DNA from: Capnocytophaga leadbetteri
GTDB taxonomy: Bacteria; Bacteroidota; Bacteroidia; Flavobacteriales; Flavobacteriaceae
DNA length: 44,440 bases
Direction: 5' to 3'
NCBI RefSeq assembly: GCF_003054025.1
Contig: NZ_QBKG01000016.1
Coordinates: forward strand, 1-44,440
Position 1 is the first letter of the stretch. Every line of letters begins with the position of its first letter. The position numbers and the translations under genes are program-made. Positions 22,958 through 32,667 of this stretch are shown piece by piece. Under the pieces are notes generated by a model. The model worked only from the letters and a program-made list of their open reading frames with translations, did no database searches and was not told where the DNA came from.

Positions 22958-22979
22958 CTCAAAATAAATAATTTAGACT

Positions 22980-23237
22980 ATGGCAAGTATCCGCGATTTA
23001 AAGAAAGATATCAACTATGTTTTAGGTGATATTATTGATGCTGTGTATTTTACAGGCAAAATGCAAACAGAAGAAGGTAAGGCTCTTATAACTGAAATTG
23101 TCAATACTTTCGATACTCTAATCGATAAAGTAGCTGATAGAACTGTTGAAAGCAGAGGGGCTCATTTAAAGCAAGTTAGAAGAGAATTTGAAGAAAGAGC
23201 AGGAGCATTTATACAAAAGCTAAATCAATTAGCTTAA
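22980..23237 (+). CDS. Conserved hypothetical protein, 85 aa
   Basis: An all-helical, soluble, charged protein (ASIRDLKKDINYVLGDIIDA; later VRREFEERAGAFIQKLNQ). I recognise it only as the kind of short conserved protein found in Flavobacteriia; no function is known to me. A clear promoter precedes it and the start ATG is about 24 nt after the -7 element. It lies just upstream of the tRNA-Thr gene, which has its own promoter. Its regular helices could form a dimer or bind a larger partner. Confidence 0.75.
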   Translation: MASIRDLKKDINYVLGDIIDAVYFTGKMQTEEGKALITEIVNTFDTLIDKVADRTVESRGAHLKQVRREFEERAGAFIQKLNQLA

Positions 23238-23254
23238 AAAAATGTTCAAAAAAC

Positions 23255-23286
23255 TTTTGCATATTTACAAAATGGTGTTATTTTTG
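23255..23286 (+). promoter_or_regulatory. tRNA-Thr promoter
   Basis: TTTTG (23255-23259), 19 nt, TATTTTTG (23279-23286). The mature tRNA begins 20 nt downstream of the -7 element. Confidence 0.7.
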
Positions 23287-23306
23287 CACCCGCAAATAAG
23301 CAGAGT

Positions 23307-23380
23307 GCCGGTGTAGCTCAGTTGGCTAGAGCACGTGATTTGTAATCTCGGGGTCGTGGGTTCGACTCCCTCCACCGGCT
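23307..23380 (+). tRNA. tRNA-Thr (TGT)
   Basis: The acceptor stem GCCGGTG pairs with CACCGGC, with discriminator T. The D arm contains TAGCTCAGTTGG, the anticodon loop TTTGTAA gives anticodon TGT, and the T arm has GGTTCGACTCC. CCA is not encoded. Length 74 nt. Confidence 0.95.
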
Positions 23381-23390
23381 CAAATAAATA

Positions 23391-23431
23391 AAAAAGTCCG
23401 GAAAGTTTGTCTCAAACTTTCCGGACTTTTT
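23391..23431. terminator. Bidirectional terminator between tRNA-Thr and mltG
   Basis: AAAAAGTCCGGAAAGTTTG (23391-23409) and its exact reverse complement (23413-23431) form a 19-bp stem with a 3-nt loop. A-rich and T-rich flanks let it work in both directions, for the rightward tRNA and the leftward mltG. Confidence 0.9.
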
Positions 23432-23447
23432 TATTTGTCATTGGTTA

Positions 23448-24473
23448 TTATTTTACTCCTTGCTCATTAGCCCAATTCCAGTATTTTTTAGCACTTTCAG
23501 TATGTTGCAAAAAAGTGCGCGAAAATTTGTGGTAACCGTAATTCTCAGGGTCTGCTACAAAAAAGTAGTAGTCGTGTTGTTCAGGTTTTAGCACAGCCTC
23601 TATTGATGATAGGTCAGGCATTGCGATAAGTCCTATTGGCAAACCATAATTTTGATAAGTGTTATAAGGGTTTTCTAGACGAGTATGCGTTTCAGTTACT
23701 CGTTTTATTACCATATTATAGTCGCCTGTATGGTTTTTCATCGCAAAGATAGCGGTAGGGTCAGCCTGCAATAGCATATTGATATGCAGACGGTTCAGAT
23801 AAACGCCAGCTATACGAGGGCGTTCGTCTACCTTAGCACTTTCTTTTTGTACTATTGAAGCTAAAATACTCACCTCTATAGGGCTAAGACCTTGTGCTTC
23901 AGCTTGTGCTTTGCGTTCTTTTGTCCAATAGCGATGGTATTCTTTCAGCATACGGTCGCGGAACTCCTCAGCAGTAGTATTCCAATAAAATTCATAGGTA
24001 TTAGGTAAGTACATAGCAAGGGCAGTAGCCTCAGTAAACCCGTTTTCTTTCAGAAAAGTAGGGTCTAAAAAAGCGCGTATTAGGGTAGTGCTATCAGGCT
24101 CTATCTGCTCAGCTATACGAGCGGCAAGGTCTTCCAATCGCTCCTGATTATTAAATTTTAGTTTTATAGGGGTATTTCTATTGCGAAGAGTACGTACGAT
24201 TTCAAGGTTGCTTGCCCCCTTCTTGATGATGTATTTTCCTGCTTTTACGTGTGTGGTATAGCCGCGTTGCTTAGCTACTTGCTCAAAAGCGAGACTACTT
24301 TTTAGCAACGGACGTAGTTTGTGCAATACATCACCAAAGTCAGCCCCTGTAGGTATGTATATTACTACTTCTTTTTCACTAAAAGCGGTGTTGCTAGCAA
24401 ATACAGCGCGATAAATAAAAAATCCTGCTATACTGATAAGGGCTATTACTGCCAATATTATCCATTTTTTCAT
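23448..24473 (-). CDS. mltG: Endolytic murein transglycosylase MltG (YceG-like)
   Basis: MltG cuts nascent glycan strands and sets their length at the inner membrane. The 341-aa protein has one N-terminal membrane helix (5-22), a LysM-like segment at about 35-105, and the catalytic domain from about 120. The active-site Glu is at 211 in ASIVQKESAK, followed by the family motif RIAGVYLNRLHINMLLQADP. The C-terminus has the substrate-groove motif NTYQNYGLPIGLI. Length fits the family. It lies 28 nt after the HXXEE gene in one operon and stops just before a strong terminator. Confidence 0.93.
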   Translation of the reverse strand: MKKWIILAVIALISIAGFFIYRAVFASNTAFSEKEVVIYIPTGADFGDVLHKLRPLLKSSLAFEQVAKQRGYTTHVKAGKYIIKKGASNLEIVRTLRNRNTPIKLKFNNQERLEDLAARIAEQIEPDSTTLIRAFLDPTFLKENGFTEATALAMYLPNTYEFYWNTTAEEFRDRMLKEYHRYWTKERKAQAEAQGLSPIEVSILASIVQKESAKVDERPRIAGVYLNRLHINMLLQADPTAIFAMKNHTGDYNMVIKRVTETHTRLENPYNTYQNYGLPIGLIAMPDLSSIEAVLKPEQHDYYFFVADPENYGYHKFSRTFLQHTESAKKYWNWANEQGVK

Positions 24474-24501
24474 TGTCTATATATTTGTCTGTTTATATGT
24501 T

Positions 24502-24933
24502 CTATTTTATGTTGAAGTCCCCGAAAACATTAGCGATCCATTTGGGTATTGAGTAAATACCTATTAGGCAGGTTACCATTACGGGGGAGTAGGAATGGGT
24601 GAAATAGCTTATCAAAATATGCCATACCAAAAAGAAACTCAATCCTGCAAGGTATAGACTAAGTGCTATTCTTGTAGCTTTTTCACTCTTTCTACACAAA
24701 AAAGCAATAAGTGCTACAAAAGCAATTTGCCCTACAGAAGCCCATATAAAATATTCGGGGTGCTCATTAGCTAAATGAGCATTCTCAGCAATTCTGGGGA
24801 GTTGCAACCATTGGGGTATCTTATCTACAAAGTCAATATACCATTGCCAGAATGAAATACTCTCTTCTACTTGGTGCAATGCGTGCAGCCCTATTATGGG
24901 TAGCCACAAGTGTATGTATTTATTGGTTTTCAT
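24502..24933 (-). CDS. HXXEE-domain membrane protein, 143 aa
   Basis: A small integral membrane protein with about four hydrophobic segments. HALHQVEES at residues about 17-25 contains the His-x-x-Glu-Glu signature that names the HXXEE family, whose function is unknown; conserved His and Glu suggest a metal site. Another His pair occurs in NAHLANEHPEYF. It is cotranscribed with mltG. Only a -7-like TATCTTTG (24978-24985, complement) is seen upstream. Confidence 0.75.
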   Translation of the reverse strand: MKTNKYIHLWLPIIGLHALHQVEESISFWQWYIDFVDKIPQWLQLPRIAENAHLANEHPEYFIWASVGQIAFVALIAFLCRKSEKATRIALSLYLAGLSFFLVWHILISYFTHSYSPVMVTCLIGIYSIPKWIANVFGDFNIK

Positions 24934-24995
24934 ATTCTTTAATGGGAGTTCTTTTTTAGAAAGACTTTATTTGACCGCAAAGATACTAAAAAAAG

Positions 24996-25041
24996 AAAAA
25001 CCGAAAACTTTATACTATAAAAATATAAAATCTTCGGTTTT
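24996..25041 (-). terminator. pnp terminator
   Basis: AAAACCGAA and TTCGGTTTT arms with AT-rich inner pairs form a long stem-loop 40 nt after the pnp stop, followed leftward by a T-rich tract (TTCTTTTTTT). Confidence 0.75.
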
Positions 25042-25080
25042 ATAAAATATTATGAATACAAAAATTCTTATAATATACGC

Positions 25081-27324
25081 CTATTCCTGACGTGGTTTTT
25101 GGTTATTGTTGTGTCCTTTAGGACGGTCATTGCGGTCGCCGCGAGGTTTTCCATTGTAAGGTTTGTCTGACTTAGGTCGGTCTTCTCTCGCTGGGCGGTC
25201 AGGACGCTCTTCACGTGGTGGACGAGGCAACAAGGCTTTACGCGATACTCTCGTCTTCTTAGTTTTAGGGTCGATGCCTAGGTATTTTACTTCTATAATA
25301 TCACCTTCTTTAAGAGCATCTTCTATTTTATCTACTCTGTCCCAAGATACTTCTGAGATGTGGAGTAAAGAGTCTTTACCAGGTACAAACTCTACGAAAG
25401 CCCCAAACTCTACTAGACGTACTACTTTCACAGTGTAAGTTTCACCTTCTACAGGTTCAAATTTCACTGCATTTACAGCTTCTATAGCTTCTTGTATACC
25501 AGCTTCATCAGTACCTAAGATTTCTACGATACCCAATTCACCTACTTCTTCTACCACAATGGTAGTTTTAGTACGAGCTTGTAGGTCTTGAATGTTCTTA
25601 CCTCCTGTTCCGATAAATGCTCCGATAAATTCTTTAGGCATATCCATCTTCACAATCTTAGGAGCGTGAGGTTTCACAGTAGGATTAGGTTGTGCTATAG
25701 TGTCAGTTATTTTGCCCAAAATGTGCATACGTCCCTCACGTGCTTGGTTAAGGGCTTTTTCGAGGATTTCGTATGAAAGACCTTTTATCTTGATGTCCAT
25801 TTGGCAAGCGGTGATACCATCAGCAGTACCGGTTACTTTGAAGTCCATATCGCCTAAGTGGTCTTCATCGCCTAAGATGTCTGAAAGTACCGCATAACGA
25901 TCGCCGTCGCTGATAAGTCCCATAGCAATACCCGATACCGGTTTTACCATTTGTACCCCTGCATCCATTAGTGCCAAAGTACCTGCACACACAGTAGCCA
26001 TTGATGATGAACCATTAGATTCTAAAATCTCAGATACTACACGTACTGTATACGGACAATCTTCTGGTATCATACGTTTAAGGGCGCGTTGAGCTAAGTT
26101 TCCGTGTCCTATCTCGCGGCGTGAAGTACCACGCAAAGGGCGAGCCTCACCGGTTGAGAATGGAGGGAAATTGTAATGTAGGTAGAAGCGCTCTTCGCCT
26201 TGTTCTGAAGGTAGGTCGATAACGTTTGCCTCGCGTGAAGTACCTAAGGTAACGGTAGTAAGCGACTGGGTTTCGCCACGTGTAAAGATAGATGAACCGT
26301 GGGCTGAAGGCAAATATCCTACTTCGCACCAGATAGGGCGTATTTGGGTAGTATTACGTCCGTCTAAACGAATATTTTCCTCTAAGATAAGGTTACGAAC
26401 AGCCTCTTTTTCTGCATCCCCAAAATAACGAGTAATAAGAGGAGTTAGCTCTTCCAATTCCTCTTCGGTAAAAAGTGCTAAGCACTCTTCTCTCACCGCA
26501 TTGAACTTTTCTCCGCGTTCTTGTTTAGTAGTATTTTCTTTAGCAATAGCATAGCATTTTTCATAAGCCAATGGGTATACTTTTGCTTTTACTTCTTCAT
26601 TTTCTACTTCAGGCTCATAGGTGCGTTTTTCAGTCTTACCTACTTTTTCAGCCAAACGCAATTGTGCTTCGATATGTGGTTTGATAGCCTCGTGAGCAAA
26701 TTTGATAGCTTCTGCCATATCTTTTTCGCTCACTTCGTCCATTTCACCTTCTACCATCGCTACGAAGTCTTTTGAAGCTCCCACCATAATATCGATGTCT
26801 GATGCTTCTAACTGCTCGCGACTAGGGTTTACTATGAATTTGCCATTCACACGTCCTACACGTACTTCAGAGATAGGTCCGTCAAATGGTATATCTGATA
26901 CTGCCAAACACGCTGAGGCAGCAAGACCTGCTAACGCATCGGGCATTACGTTTTCATCGTGCGAGATAAGTTGTATCATCACCTGTGTTTCAGCGTGATA
27001 ATCTTTAGGGAAGAGCGGACGCAATACGCGGTCTACCAAGCGCATTGTTAAGATTTCTTGGTCGCTAGGGCGAGCTTCACGTTTGAAAAAGCCCCCAGGG
27101 AAACGACCTGCTGCCGCAAACTTCTCACGATAATCTACCGTTAAGGGTAGAAAATCGGTTTCAGGGTTTATATCTCTTGCAGATACTACTGTTGCCAATA
27201 GCATAGCATTGCCCATTTGCACCACCACAGCACCGTCAGCTTGTTTAGCTAACTTGCCAGTTTCGATAGTAATGGTACGACCATCACCTAAATCGATAAT
27301 TTCTTTTTTTACTTCTGGTATCAT
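25081..27324 (-). CDS. pnp: Polyribonucleotide nucleotidyltransferase (PNPase)
   Basis: PNPase degrades RNA from the 3' end using phosphate. The 747-aa protein has two RNase PH domains (the second with FTRGETQSL and [17 protein letters not shown]), a central helical linker, a KH domain around [20 protein letters not shown] and an S1 domain around [20 protein letters not shown]. The C-terminal tail (about 40 residues) is rich in Arg, Pro, Asp, Lys and Asn ([13 protein letters not shown]), probably disordered and RNA-binding. The gene lies downstream of rpsO but a terminator separates them; its own promoter is not clear. Confidence 0.96.
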   Translation of the reverse strand: MIPEVKKEIIDLGDGRTITIETGKLAKQADGAVVVQMGNAMLLATVVSARDINPETDFLPLTVDYREKFAAAGRFPGGFFKREARPSDQEILTMRLVDRVLRPLFPKDYHAETQVMIQLISHDENVMPDALAGLAASACLAVSDIPFDGPISEVRVGRVNGKFIVNPSREQLEASDIDIMVGASKDFVAMVEGEMDEVSEKDMAEAIKFAHEAIKPHIEAQLRLAEKVGKTEKRTYEPEVENEEVKAKVYPLAYEKCYAIAKENTTKQERGEKFNAVREECLALFTEEELEELTPLITRYFGDAEKEAVRNLILEENIRLDGRNTTQIRPIWCEVGYLPSAHGSSIFTRGETQSLTTVTLGTSREANVIDLPSEQGEERFYLHYNFPPFSTGEARPLRGTSRREIGHGNLAQRALKRMIPEDCPYTVRVVSEILESNGSSSMATVCAGTLALMDAGVQMVKPVSGIAMGLISDGDRYAVLSDILGDEDHLGDMDFKVTGTADGITACQMDIKIKGLSYEILEKALNQAREGRMHILGKITDTIAQPNPTVKPHAPKIVKMDMPKEFIGAFIGTGGKNIQDLQARTKTTIVVEEVGELGIVEILGTDEAGIQEAIEAVNAVKFEPVEGETYTVKVVRLVEFGAFVEFVPGKDSLLHISEVSWDRVDKIEDALKEGDIIEVKYLGIDPKTKKTRVSRKALLPRPPREERPDRPAREDRPKSDKPYNGKPRGDRNDRPKGHNNNQKPRQE

Positions 27325-27415
27325 TCAATACTTGTTAATTGATAAGTGAAAATTGTTAATTGAATAGTTGTGTTGTGTGGTTTAAAAAGGCTACCAATGA
27401 AAACATTAAGCAAAA

Positions 27416-27432
27416 GGAGGCACTAAGCCTCC
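27416..27432 (-). terminator. rpsO terminator
   Basis: GGAGGC and GCCTCC arms around a 5-nt loop lie about 10 nt after the rpsO stop and are followed leftward by TTTT. This partly uncouples pnp from rpsO. Confidence 0.7.
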
Positions 27433-27439
27433 TCTCTTT

Positions 27440-27709
27440 TTATTTTCTAATGTTAAGCTCTTTGATAATTGCACGATATCTTTCAATATCGGTATTCTTC
27501 AAATAGTCTAGCAAACTTCTACGCTTACCTACGAGCTTTACTAACGAACGCTCGGTGTTAAAGTCCTTGCGATTCACTTTTAAGTGCTCTGTAAGGTGGT
27601 TGATTCTGAGGGTAAAAAGTGCGATTTGCCCTTCTGCTGAACCTGTGTTGGTTTCTGAACCTGCGTACTTTTTGAAAATTTCCGCTTTTACTTCTTTAGT
27701 TAAATACAT
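27440..27709 (-). CDS. rpsO: 30S ribosomal protein S15
   Basis: The 89-aa uS15 protein binds 16S rRNA in the platform of the 30S subunit. The typical motif ends are visible: SAEGQIALFTLRINHLTEHL, then RSLVKLVGKRRSLLDYLKN. Length is standard. It has its own promoter at 27756-27787 and is followed by a terminator and pnp, the common rpsO-pnp order. Confidence 0.97.
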   Translation of the reverse strand: MYLTKEVKAEIFKKYAGSETNTGSAEGQIALFTLRINHLTEHLKVNRKDFNTERSLVKLVGKRRSLLDYLKNTDIERYRAIIKELNIRK

Positions 27710-27755
27710 TCCAATATTAATTTAATGATTATTATGTACAAATATTTTGTGGGTG

Positions 27756-27787
27756 CAAAAGTATTACCTTTTTTTTAGATATGCAAA
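27756..27787 (-). promoter_or_regulatory. rpsO promoter
   Basis: Read leftward: TTTG (complement of 27784-27787), 20 nt, TACTTTTG (complement of 27756-27763). The leader before the ATG is about 40 nt. Confidence 0.7.
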
Positions 27788-27828
27788 TTTTAGATGAAAT
27801 ATTATTTTGCCGCCCATTGCACTAACTA

Positions 27829-29634
27829 CTAACTAAACTCTCGTTCGTGACGTTTGCGCTCGTTTTCATCTAAGTAGATTTTGCGCAAGCGCATATTTTT
27901 AGGGGTAACCTCTACGTATTCGTCTTTTTGTATGTACTCTAACGCCTCCTCAAGTGAGAATTTGATAGGAGGTGCCAATTTTACTTTTTCGTCAGACCCT
28001 GCTGCACGTACGTTAGTAAGCTTTTTAGTCTTAGTTACATTTACTACGATGTCGCCACTGCGTGAGTTTTCGCCTATTACTTGCCCTGTGTAGATATCTT
28101 CACCTGGGAAAATAAAGAACTTACCTCTGTCTTGCAGCTTGTCTAAAGAGTAGGGGATAGCGGTACCTTGTTCCATAGAAATAAGCGAGCCGTTGATGCG
28201 TCCTGCTATTTCGCCTTTGAAAGGTTGAAACTCTAAGAAACGGTGGTGAATGATAGCCTCGCCAGCAGTAGCCGTAAGCAGTTGGTTGCGCAAACCGATG
28301 ATGCCACGCGAAGGAATCAAGAATTTGATAATCATTCGTTCTCCTTTAGGCTCCATACTTAGCATCTCGCCTTTGCGAAGTGTTACTAAGTCTACCGCTC
28401 TACCACTTACATTTTCGGGTAGGTCTATAGTCAGTTCTTCTACAGGCTCACATTTTACTCCGTCTATTTCTTTGATAATAACTTGTGGCTGACCAATCTG
28501 TAGTTCATACCCCTCGCGGCGCATTGTCTCTATAAGTACAGAGAGGTGTAGCACCCCACGTCCGTACACTACAAATTTGTCTGCACTATCAGTAGCCTCT
28601 ACGCGTAGAGCTAAGTTTTTCTCTAGTTCGCGTTCTAAACGTTCTTTGATGTGGCGTGAAGTTACAAACTTGCCGTCTTTACCAAAGAAAGGAGAGTCGT
28701 TGATAGTGAAGAGCATACTCATCGTAGGCTCGTCAATAGCAATGGTAGGTAGCGCTTCAGGATTTTCGTAGTCGGCGATGGTATCACCTATTTCAAAACC
28801 TTCTAACCCTGCAATAGCGCAAATGTCGCCTGCTTGTACCTCTTCTACTTTTTTGCGACCTAAACCGTCAAAAGTGTGTAGTTCTTTTATTTTTGATTTT
28901 ACGATAGAACCATCGCGTTTCACTAATGAGATGTTCATACCCGCTTTGAGTACGCCGCGGTGTAGGCGGCCGATAGCGATACGTCCAGTAAAAGTAGAAT
29001 AGTCTAATGAAGTGATGAGCATCTGTAGGCTACCTTCTTCTACTTTAGGAGCAGGGATATGTTTTACAACCATATCCAATAGAGGCTCGATGCTGTCGGT
29101 TTTTTTGTGCCAATCTTCTGACATCCAGTTTTGTTTGGCTGAACCGTATACCGTAGGGAAGTCTAATTGCCAGTCTTCAGCCCCAAGTTCGAACATAAGG
29201 TCGAAAACCGCCTCGTGTACCTCATCGGGGGTACAGTTTTCTTTATCTACTTTATTGATAACTACTATAGGTTTGAGTTTCATCTCTATAGCCTTTTGTA
29301 GTACAAAGCGCGTTTGTGGCATAGGCCCCTCAAAAGCATCTACTAATAGTAGTACTCCGTCAGCCATATTCAGCACTCGCTCTACTTCTCCACCAAAATC
29401 GGCGTGGCCAGGGGTATCAATAATATTGATTTTGATATCTTTATAAATTACCGAAACATTCTTAGATAAGATGGTGATACCGCGTTCGCGTTCCAAGTCG
29501 TTGTTGTCTAAGATAAGTTCTCCCGCATCCTGATTGTCACGGAACAAAGCACAATGGTGCAAGATTTTATCAACAAGGGTAGTTTTTCCGTGGTCAACGT
29601 GAGCAATAATTGCTATATTTCTAATAGCGGTCAT
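27829..29634 (-). CDS. typA: Translational GTPase TypA/BipA
   Basis: TypA is an EF-G-like GTPase that binds the 70S ribosome and aids ribosome assembly and stress adaptation. The 601-aa protein shows the G domain with AHVDHGKT at 11-18, switch motif [15 protein letters not shown] and NKVDK, then a beta-barrel domain, two alpha/beta domains and the BipA-specific C-terminus ([20 protein letters not shown]). Length is normal. It has a separate promoter at 29669-29700. Confidence 0.96.
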   Translation of the reverse strand: MTAIRNIAIIAHVDHGKTTLVDKILHHCALFRDNQDAGELILDNNDLERERGITILSKNVSVIYKDIKINIIDTPGHADFGGEVERVLNMADGVLLLVDAFEGPMPQTRFVLQKAIEMKLKPIVVINKVDKENCTPDEVHEAVFDLMFELGAEDWQLDFPTVYGSAKQNWMSEDWHKKTDSIEPLLDMVVKHIPAPKVEEGSLQMLITSLDYSTFTGRIAIGRLHRGVLKAGMNISLVKRDGSIVKSKIKELHTFDGLGRKKVEEVQAGDICAIAGLEGFEIGDTIADYENPEALPTIAIDEPTMSMLFTINDSPFFGKDGKFVTSRHIKERLERELEKNLALRVEATDSADKFVVYGRGVLHLSVLIETMRREGYELQIGQPQVIIKEIDGVKCEPVEELTIDLPENVSGRAVDLVTLRKGEMLSMEPKGERMIIKFLIPSRGIIGLRNQLLTATAGEAIIHHRFLEFQPFKGEIAGRINGSLISMEQGTAIPYSLDKLQDRGKFFIFPGEDIYTGQVIGENSRSGDIVVNVTKTKKLTNVRAAGSDEKVKLAPPIKFSLEEALEYIQKDEYVEVTPKNMRLRKIYLDENERKRHEREFS

Positions 29635-29668
29635 AGGTGCAAATAGTGTTTTTAAAAAATTGAGGGTG

Positions 29669-29700
29669 CAAAATTATAAAATAATTAGCAAATGACCAAA
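29669..29700 (-). promoter_or_regulatory. typA promoter
   Basis: Read leftward: TTTG (complement of 29697-29700), 20 nt, TAATTTTG (complement of 29669-29676). Leader of about 30 nt to the ATG. Confidence 0.65.
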
Positions 29701-29736
29701 TTTGCTAATTTACAAATTTTCTCATTCGCTAATGGT

Positions 29737-29865
29737 TTAGTGTCCGCATTTACAGCCTGCTCCCCCGCCACAGCTGTTTTTCTTTTTAGTAAAAAAAAAC
29801 TTTTTTACTAAGAAAATTACTGCTGCAGCTACCAATATGTAGGCTATGATTTCTTGTATTTCCAT
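29737..29865 (-). CDS. FeoB-associated-type Cys-rich membrane protein, 42 aa
   Basis: A 42-codon gene, starting ATG at 29865 (MEIQEIIAYILVAAAVIFLV) and ending CGGGAGCKCGH. It has one membrane helix (about 5-22), a Lys/Phe-rich boundary and a C-terminal Cys/Gly cluster with four Cys, which is the layout of the FeoB-associated Cys-rich membrane protein family, thought to help ferrous iron transport. No feoA or feoB is nearby: it is instead 4 nt after the SIMPL gene. The Cys cluster could bind iron or another metal. It is too short for standard gene cut-offs. Confidence 0.75.
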   Translation of the reverse strand: MEIQEIIAYILVAAAVIFLVKKFFFTKKKNSCGGGAGCKCGH

Positions 29866-29869
29866 AGTA

Positions 29870-30562
29870 TTATTTAGTAAGTTCAAAAGTAACTATTATC
29901 TGACTATTGACTGAGATACTGCCAAGAGCTAAAGTAGTATTGCTAGGGGCAGCCCCTCTTATCATAACACTAGCAGGAGTGTCTCTTAAGCTCGTCTCTC
30001 TGATAGTTAGGGCTTTACCGATATTTTGGTCTAAGCTGGTAGCGTAAAGCAGTGCTTTTTTGCGAGCATCATCAATAGCTGCAATGCGTGCCTCTTGTTG
30101 TAGTTTAGCTCTTACACTGTCTTCTATGCCGAAAGTTACACTATTTATCTGGTTAACACCTGCTTCGAAGAGTGCATCCATTAAGGTTTCGTATTTTGCC
30201 AAGTTGTCCAATTTTATTTTGACAGTTTGCGAAATGCGGTATTGGTAGGTCTTGGTGTTGTAATCGTAATTCTTGTACAACGATACGTAGTCGGTCTGAA
30301 AATTCTTCATCGGCACTTCCTCTTTGTTGATAGCCTGAATTACTCTGGCTAACTTCTCTCCATTTTCTTGGCGTAGTAGTTTTGCATCTTTCCCTTCGCC
30401 TTCTATACTTACTGATATATTTACAAGGGTAGGAGTCGCCTCGATACTTGCTTCGCCTACTACATTCACAGTAGGAACTACAGACTGTACAACATCTTGT
30501 GCCGCCATCTGTGCCATACCCATATAGGATATGAATGAAAATAATAAAATGTAACGCTTCAT
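29870..30562 (-). CDS. SIMPL domain (DUF541) periplasmic protein, 230 aa
   Basis: The product has a signal peptide (MKRYILLFSFISYMGMAQMA) and a SIMPL/DUF541 domain: VNVVGEASIEATPTLVNISV near the start, and RKKALLYATSLDQNIGKALT in the middle, ending in a strand-rich IIVTFELTK. The family (BP26/Omp28-like) can oligomerise into rings or channels; the exact role is unclear. The ATG at 30562 is used because the upstream frame opens with a TTG. It is 21 nt after the HD phosphodiesterase gene and 4 nt before the FeoB-associated-type gene. Confidence 0.85.
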   Translation of the reverse strand: MKRYILLFSFISYMGMAQMAAQDVVQSVVPTVNVVGEASIEATPTLVNISVSIEGEGKDAKLLRQENGEKLARVIQAINKEEVPMKNFQTDYVSLYKNYDYNTKTYQYRISQTVKIKLDNLAKYETLMDALFEAGVNQINSVTFGIEDSVRAKLQQEARIAAIDDARKKALLYATSLDQNIGKALTIRETSLRDTPASVMIRGAAPSNTTLALGSISVNSQIIVTFELTK

Positions 30563-30583
30563 ATTTCTCAATTTATTTACTAC

Positions 30584-32626
30584 TTATTCAGGATACGCGA
30601 TTCTCACGTGGTAAATATTTGTTAGTTTGCTCTTAAATACCTTCTTAATGGCTTCTATTTCTTTGAATGAAATGTCTGAATTAGCAAACTGATTATCGTC
30701 TAACTGTTTTTTGATGATGCGGTCTACAAACTCTCCTAAGGCTTCGTAGGTAGGGTTTTTAAGACTTTTGGTAGCAGCTTCTACCGAGTCTGCCATCATA
30801 AGGATAGCCGTTTCTTTAGAGAAAGGAATAGGGCCTGGGTATCTAAAATCTTCCTCTTTTGCATTGGGGTTAGTGTCTAACTCTTTGCGGTAAAAATAAT
30901 AGGTCAGGCTGCGCCCGTGATGGGTGCGTATAAAGTCGATAAGGCGCTCAGGCAATTTGTGTTTGCGAGCAAGTTCTATCCCGTCAGCTACGTGCTTGAT
31001 GATTACCTTAGCACTCTGCAAAGGGGTTAGCTGGTCGTGTGGGTTTAGGCTTGTCTTTTGGTTTTCGATAAAGTACAAGGGGTTTTGCATCTTTCCAATA
31101 TCGTGATACAAAGCTCCAACACGTACTAATAGCGTATTAGCTCCTATTTCGGCAGCAGCAGCTTCGGCTAAATTGGCTACCTGCATAGAGTGCTGGAAGG
31201 TACCTGGCGCTTTTTCAGAAAGTTGTCTTAATAGTGACGAATTGGTGTCGGACAACTCTAATAGCGAAACATCGGATACTAACCCAAAAGTGCGCTCGTA
31301 TATATAGGTGAAAGGCTGTGAAAATAGAATACCTATACCATTGAGAATGAATAGGGTGAGCAGCGAAAGGTCTAAGCCTTTGAGGGTGCCCTCGGTAATA
31401 GTATGAAAGGCTATGTAGATAATTAGGTAGGCACCTGTGATGAGGGCTGCTGAAATAAAACTACTCAACCGGTAATGTACATTCTTAGGCGTTAGAATAA
31501 TAGTCATAGCAGCTATTATCTGTATAAAAACAAACTGAAAGCTGTTAGGCACTATAAAACCTGTGATGAGAATAGTGCAGATAAAGACAAAAAAGACAGT
31601 ACGCAAATCAAAAAACGACTTGAGTATGAGCACCATCATCGCTACAGGCACTATGTAGATGTATTCTGGCAGGTGTTTTACTACGATACCTACAAATAGT
31701 ATCATACAGAGCATATTTAGTAGTACCACTACCAATTTTAGGTTGCTCTTATAGATTTTCTTCTCGTAGAGCTTTAGATAGAGAGCCATCACTGCCAATA
31801 CGATAGCTACCAATACGTAATAGCCCAAAAGCGACCAGTTGTAGTTATTCTGGTTCCAAGTCTGTGTTTCGTACTCGTCTTTTAGCGATTGTAGGGTGTT
31901 TAGCTTTTCGCCCTCTACTAATTCGCCTTTGGCTATAATGAGTTTCCCTTTATTTACCCAACCTCTAGTAAAAACGATTTCTTTCAGATTTTGGTCTAAC
32001 GTTTTCTGAGTGAAATTCTGGTCTACCGTTAGGTTAGGAGTGAGTACATCGAAAAATAAATCGCAGTAGTTTTTTGCGTATTCGTTATAAGGAGATGAGT
32101 GGAAATAAGCCTTTACACTCGCGCTGAGGTGTTGCAATGAGAGTATTTGGGCAGTTGGCAGTTCCTCTATTTGGTTGTTATGCCTAATAACGGCTATTTC
32201 TGAAGGGCTATTGTCTGGCATTTTTAGTATAATCCCTTTGTGATAGCTTTCTTTTAAGAAAGTTTCGGCCTTTTGTAGCAAAACCTCCTTACGAGCAGCG
32301 GGTATATGACTAAAATAGTCGTTTTTCTTCTGTTGAAACTTCTGTAATGCCGATGTAAAGGCTGTTGTATCTTGTCGATAGTACACCGTAGAGTGCTCTG
32401 TAATTTGAGCTTCTTCAGCTTTTATCTGTTCAGCCGTTTTCTTTAAAGGAAAATCAAAAGGAGCATAAAGGTTTTCGTGCTGCCATAATTCTCCTTTGCG
32501 AAACTCGTATTTGAACTTCGCCTTTTCGGGGAAAACCTGTAGTATCAGTACTAAAGCTACAGCAAAAGCTAAGCCCTTAAATACTACTGACTGTTTTGCA
32601 AAGAGTTTGATATTATGTAGTTTCAT
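30584..32626 (-). CDS. 7TM-HD phosphodiesterase, PgpH type
   Basis: The protein probably hydrolyses cyclic di-AMP. It has an N-terminal membrane helix (about 15-30), an extracytoplasmic region to about residue 265 (7TMR-HDED type), seven membrane helices at about 270-470, and a cytoplasmic HD domain with the metal-binding motif RVGALYHDIGKM and the later RTHHGRSLTYYFY and ILMMADSVEAATKSL. The 680-aa length is in the family range. It sits between an OmpA-like gene (41 nt) and the SIMPL gene (21 nt), suggesting a link with envelope homeostasis. Nucleotide specificity is inferred from the family. Confidence 0.88.
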   Translation of the reverse strand: MKLHNIKLFAKQSVVFKGLAFAVALVLILQVFPEKAKFKYEFRKGELWQHENLYAPFDFPLKKTAEQIKAEEAQITEHSTVYYRQDTTAFTSALQKFQQKKNDYFSHIPAARKEVLLQKAETFLKESYHKGIILKMPDNSPSEIAVIRHNNQIEELPTAQILSLQHLSASVKAYFHSSPYNEYAKNYCDLFFDVLTPNLTVDQNFTQKTLDQNLKEIVFTRGWVNKGKLIIAKGELVEGEKLNTLQSLKDEYETQTWNQNNYNWSLLGYYVLVAIVLAVMALYLKLYEKKIYKSNLKLVVVLLNMLCMILFVGIVVKHLPEYIYIVPVAMMVLILKSFFDLRTVFFVFICTILITGFIVPNSFQFVFIQIIAAMTIILTPKNVHYRLSSFISAALITGAYLIIYIAFHTITEGTLKGLDLSLLTLFILNGIGILFSQPFTYIYERTFGLVSDVSLLELSDTNSSLLRQLSEKAPGTFQHSMQVANLAEAAAAEIGANTLLVRVGALYHDIGKMQNPLYFIENQKTSLNPHDQLTPLQSAKVIIKHVADGIELARKHKLPERLIDFIRTHHGRSLTYYFYRKELDTNPNAKEEDFRYPGPIPFSKETAILMMADSVEAATKSLKNPTYEALGEFVDRIIKKQLDDNQFANSDISFKEIEAIKKVFKSKLTNIYHVRIAYPE

Positions 32627-32667
32627 CGGTTTGATGGCTTTGAGAGGGCAAAGGTAGTAAAAAATAC

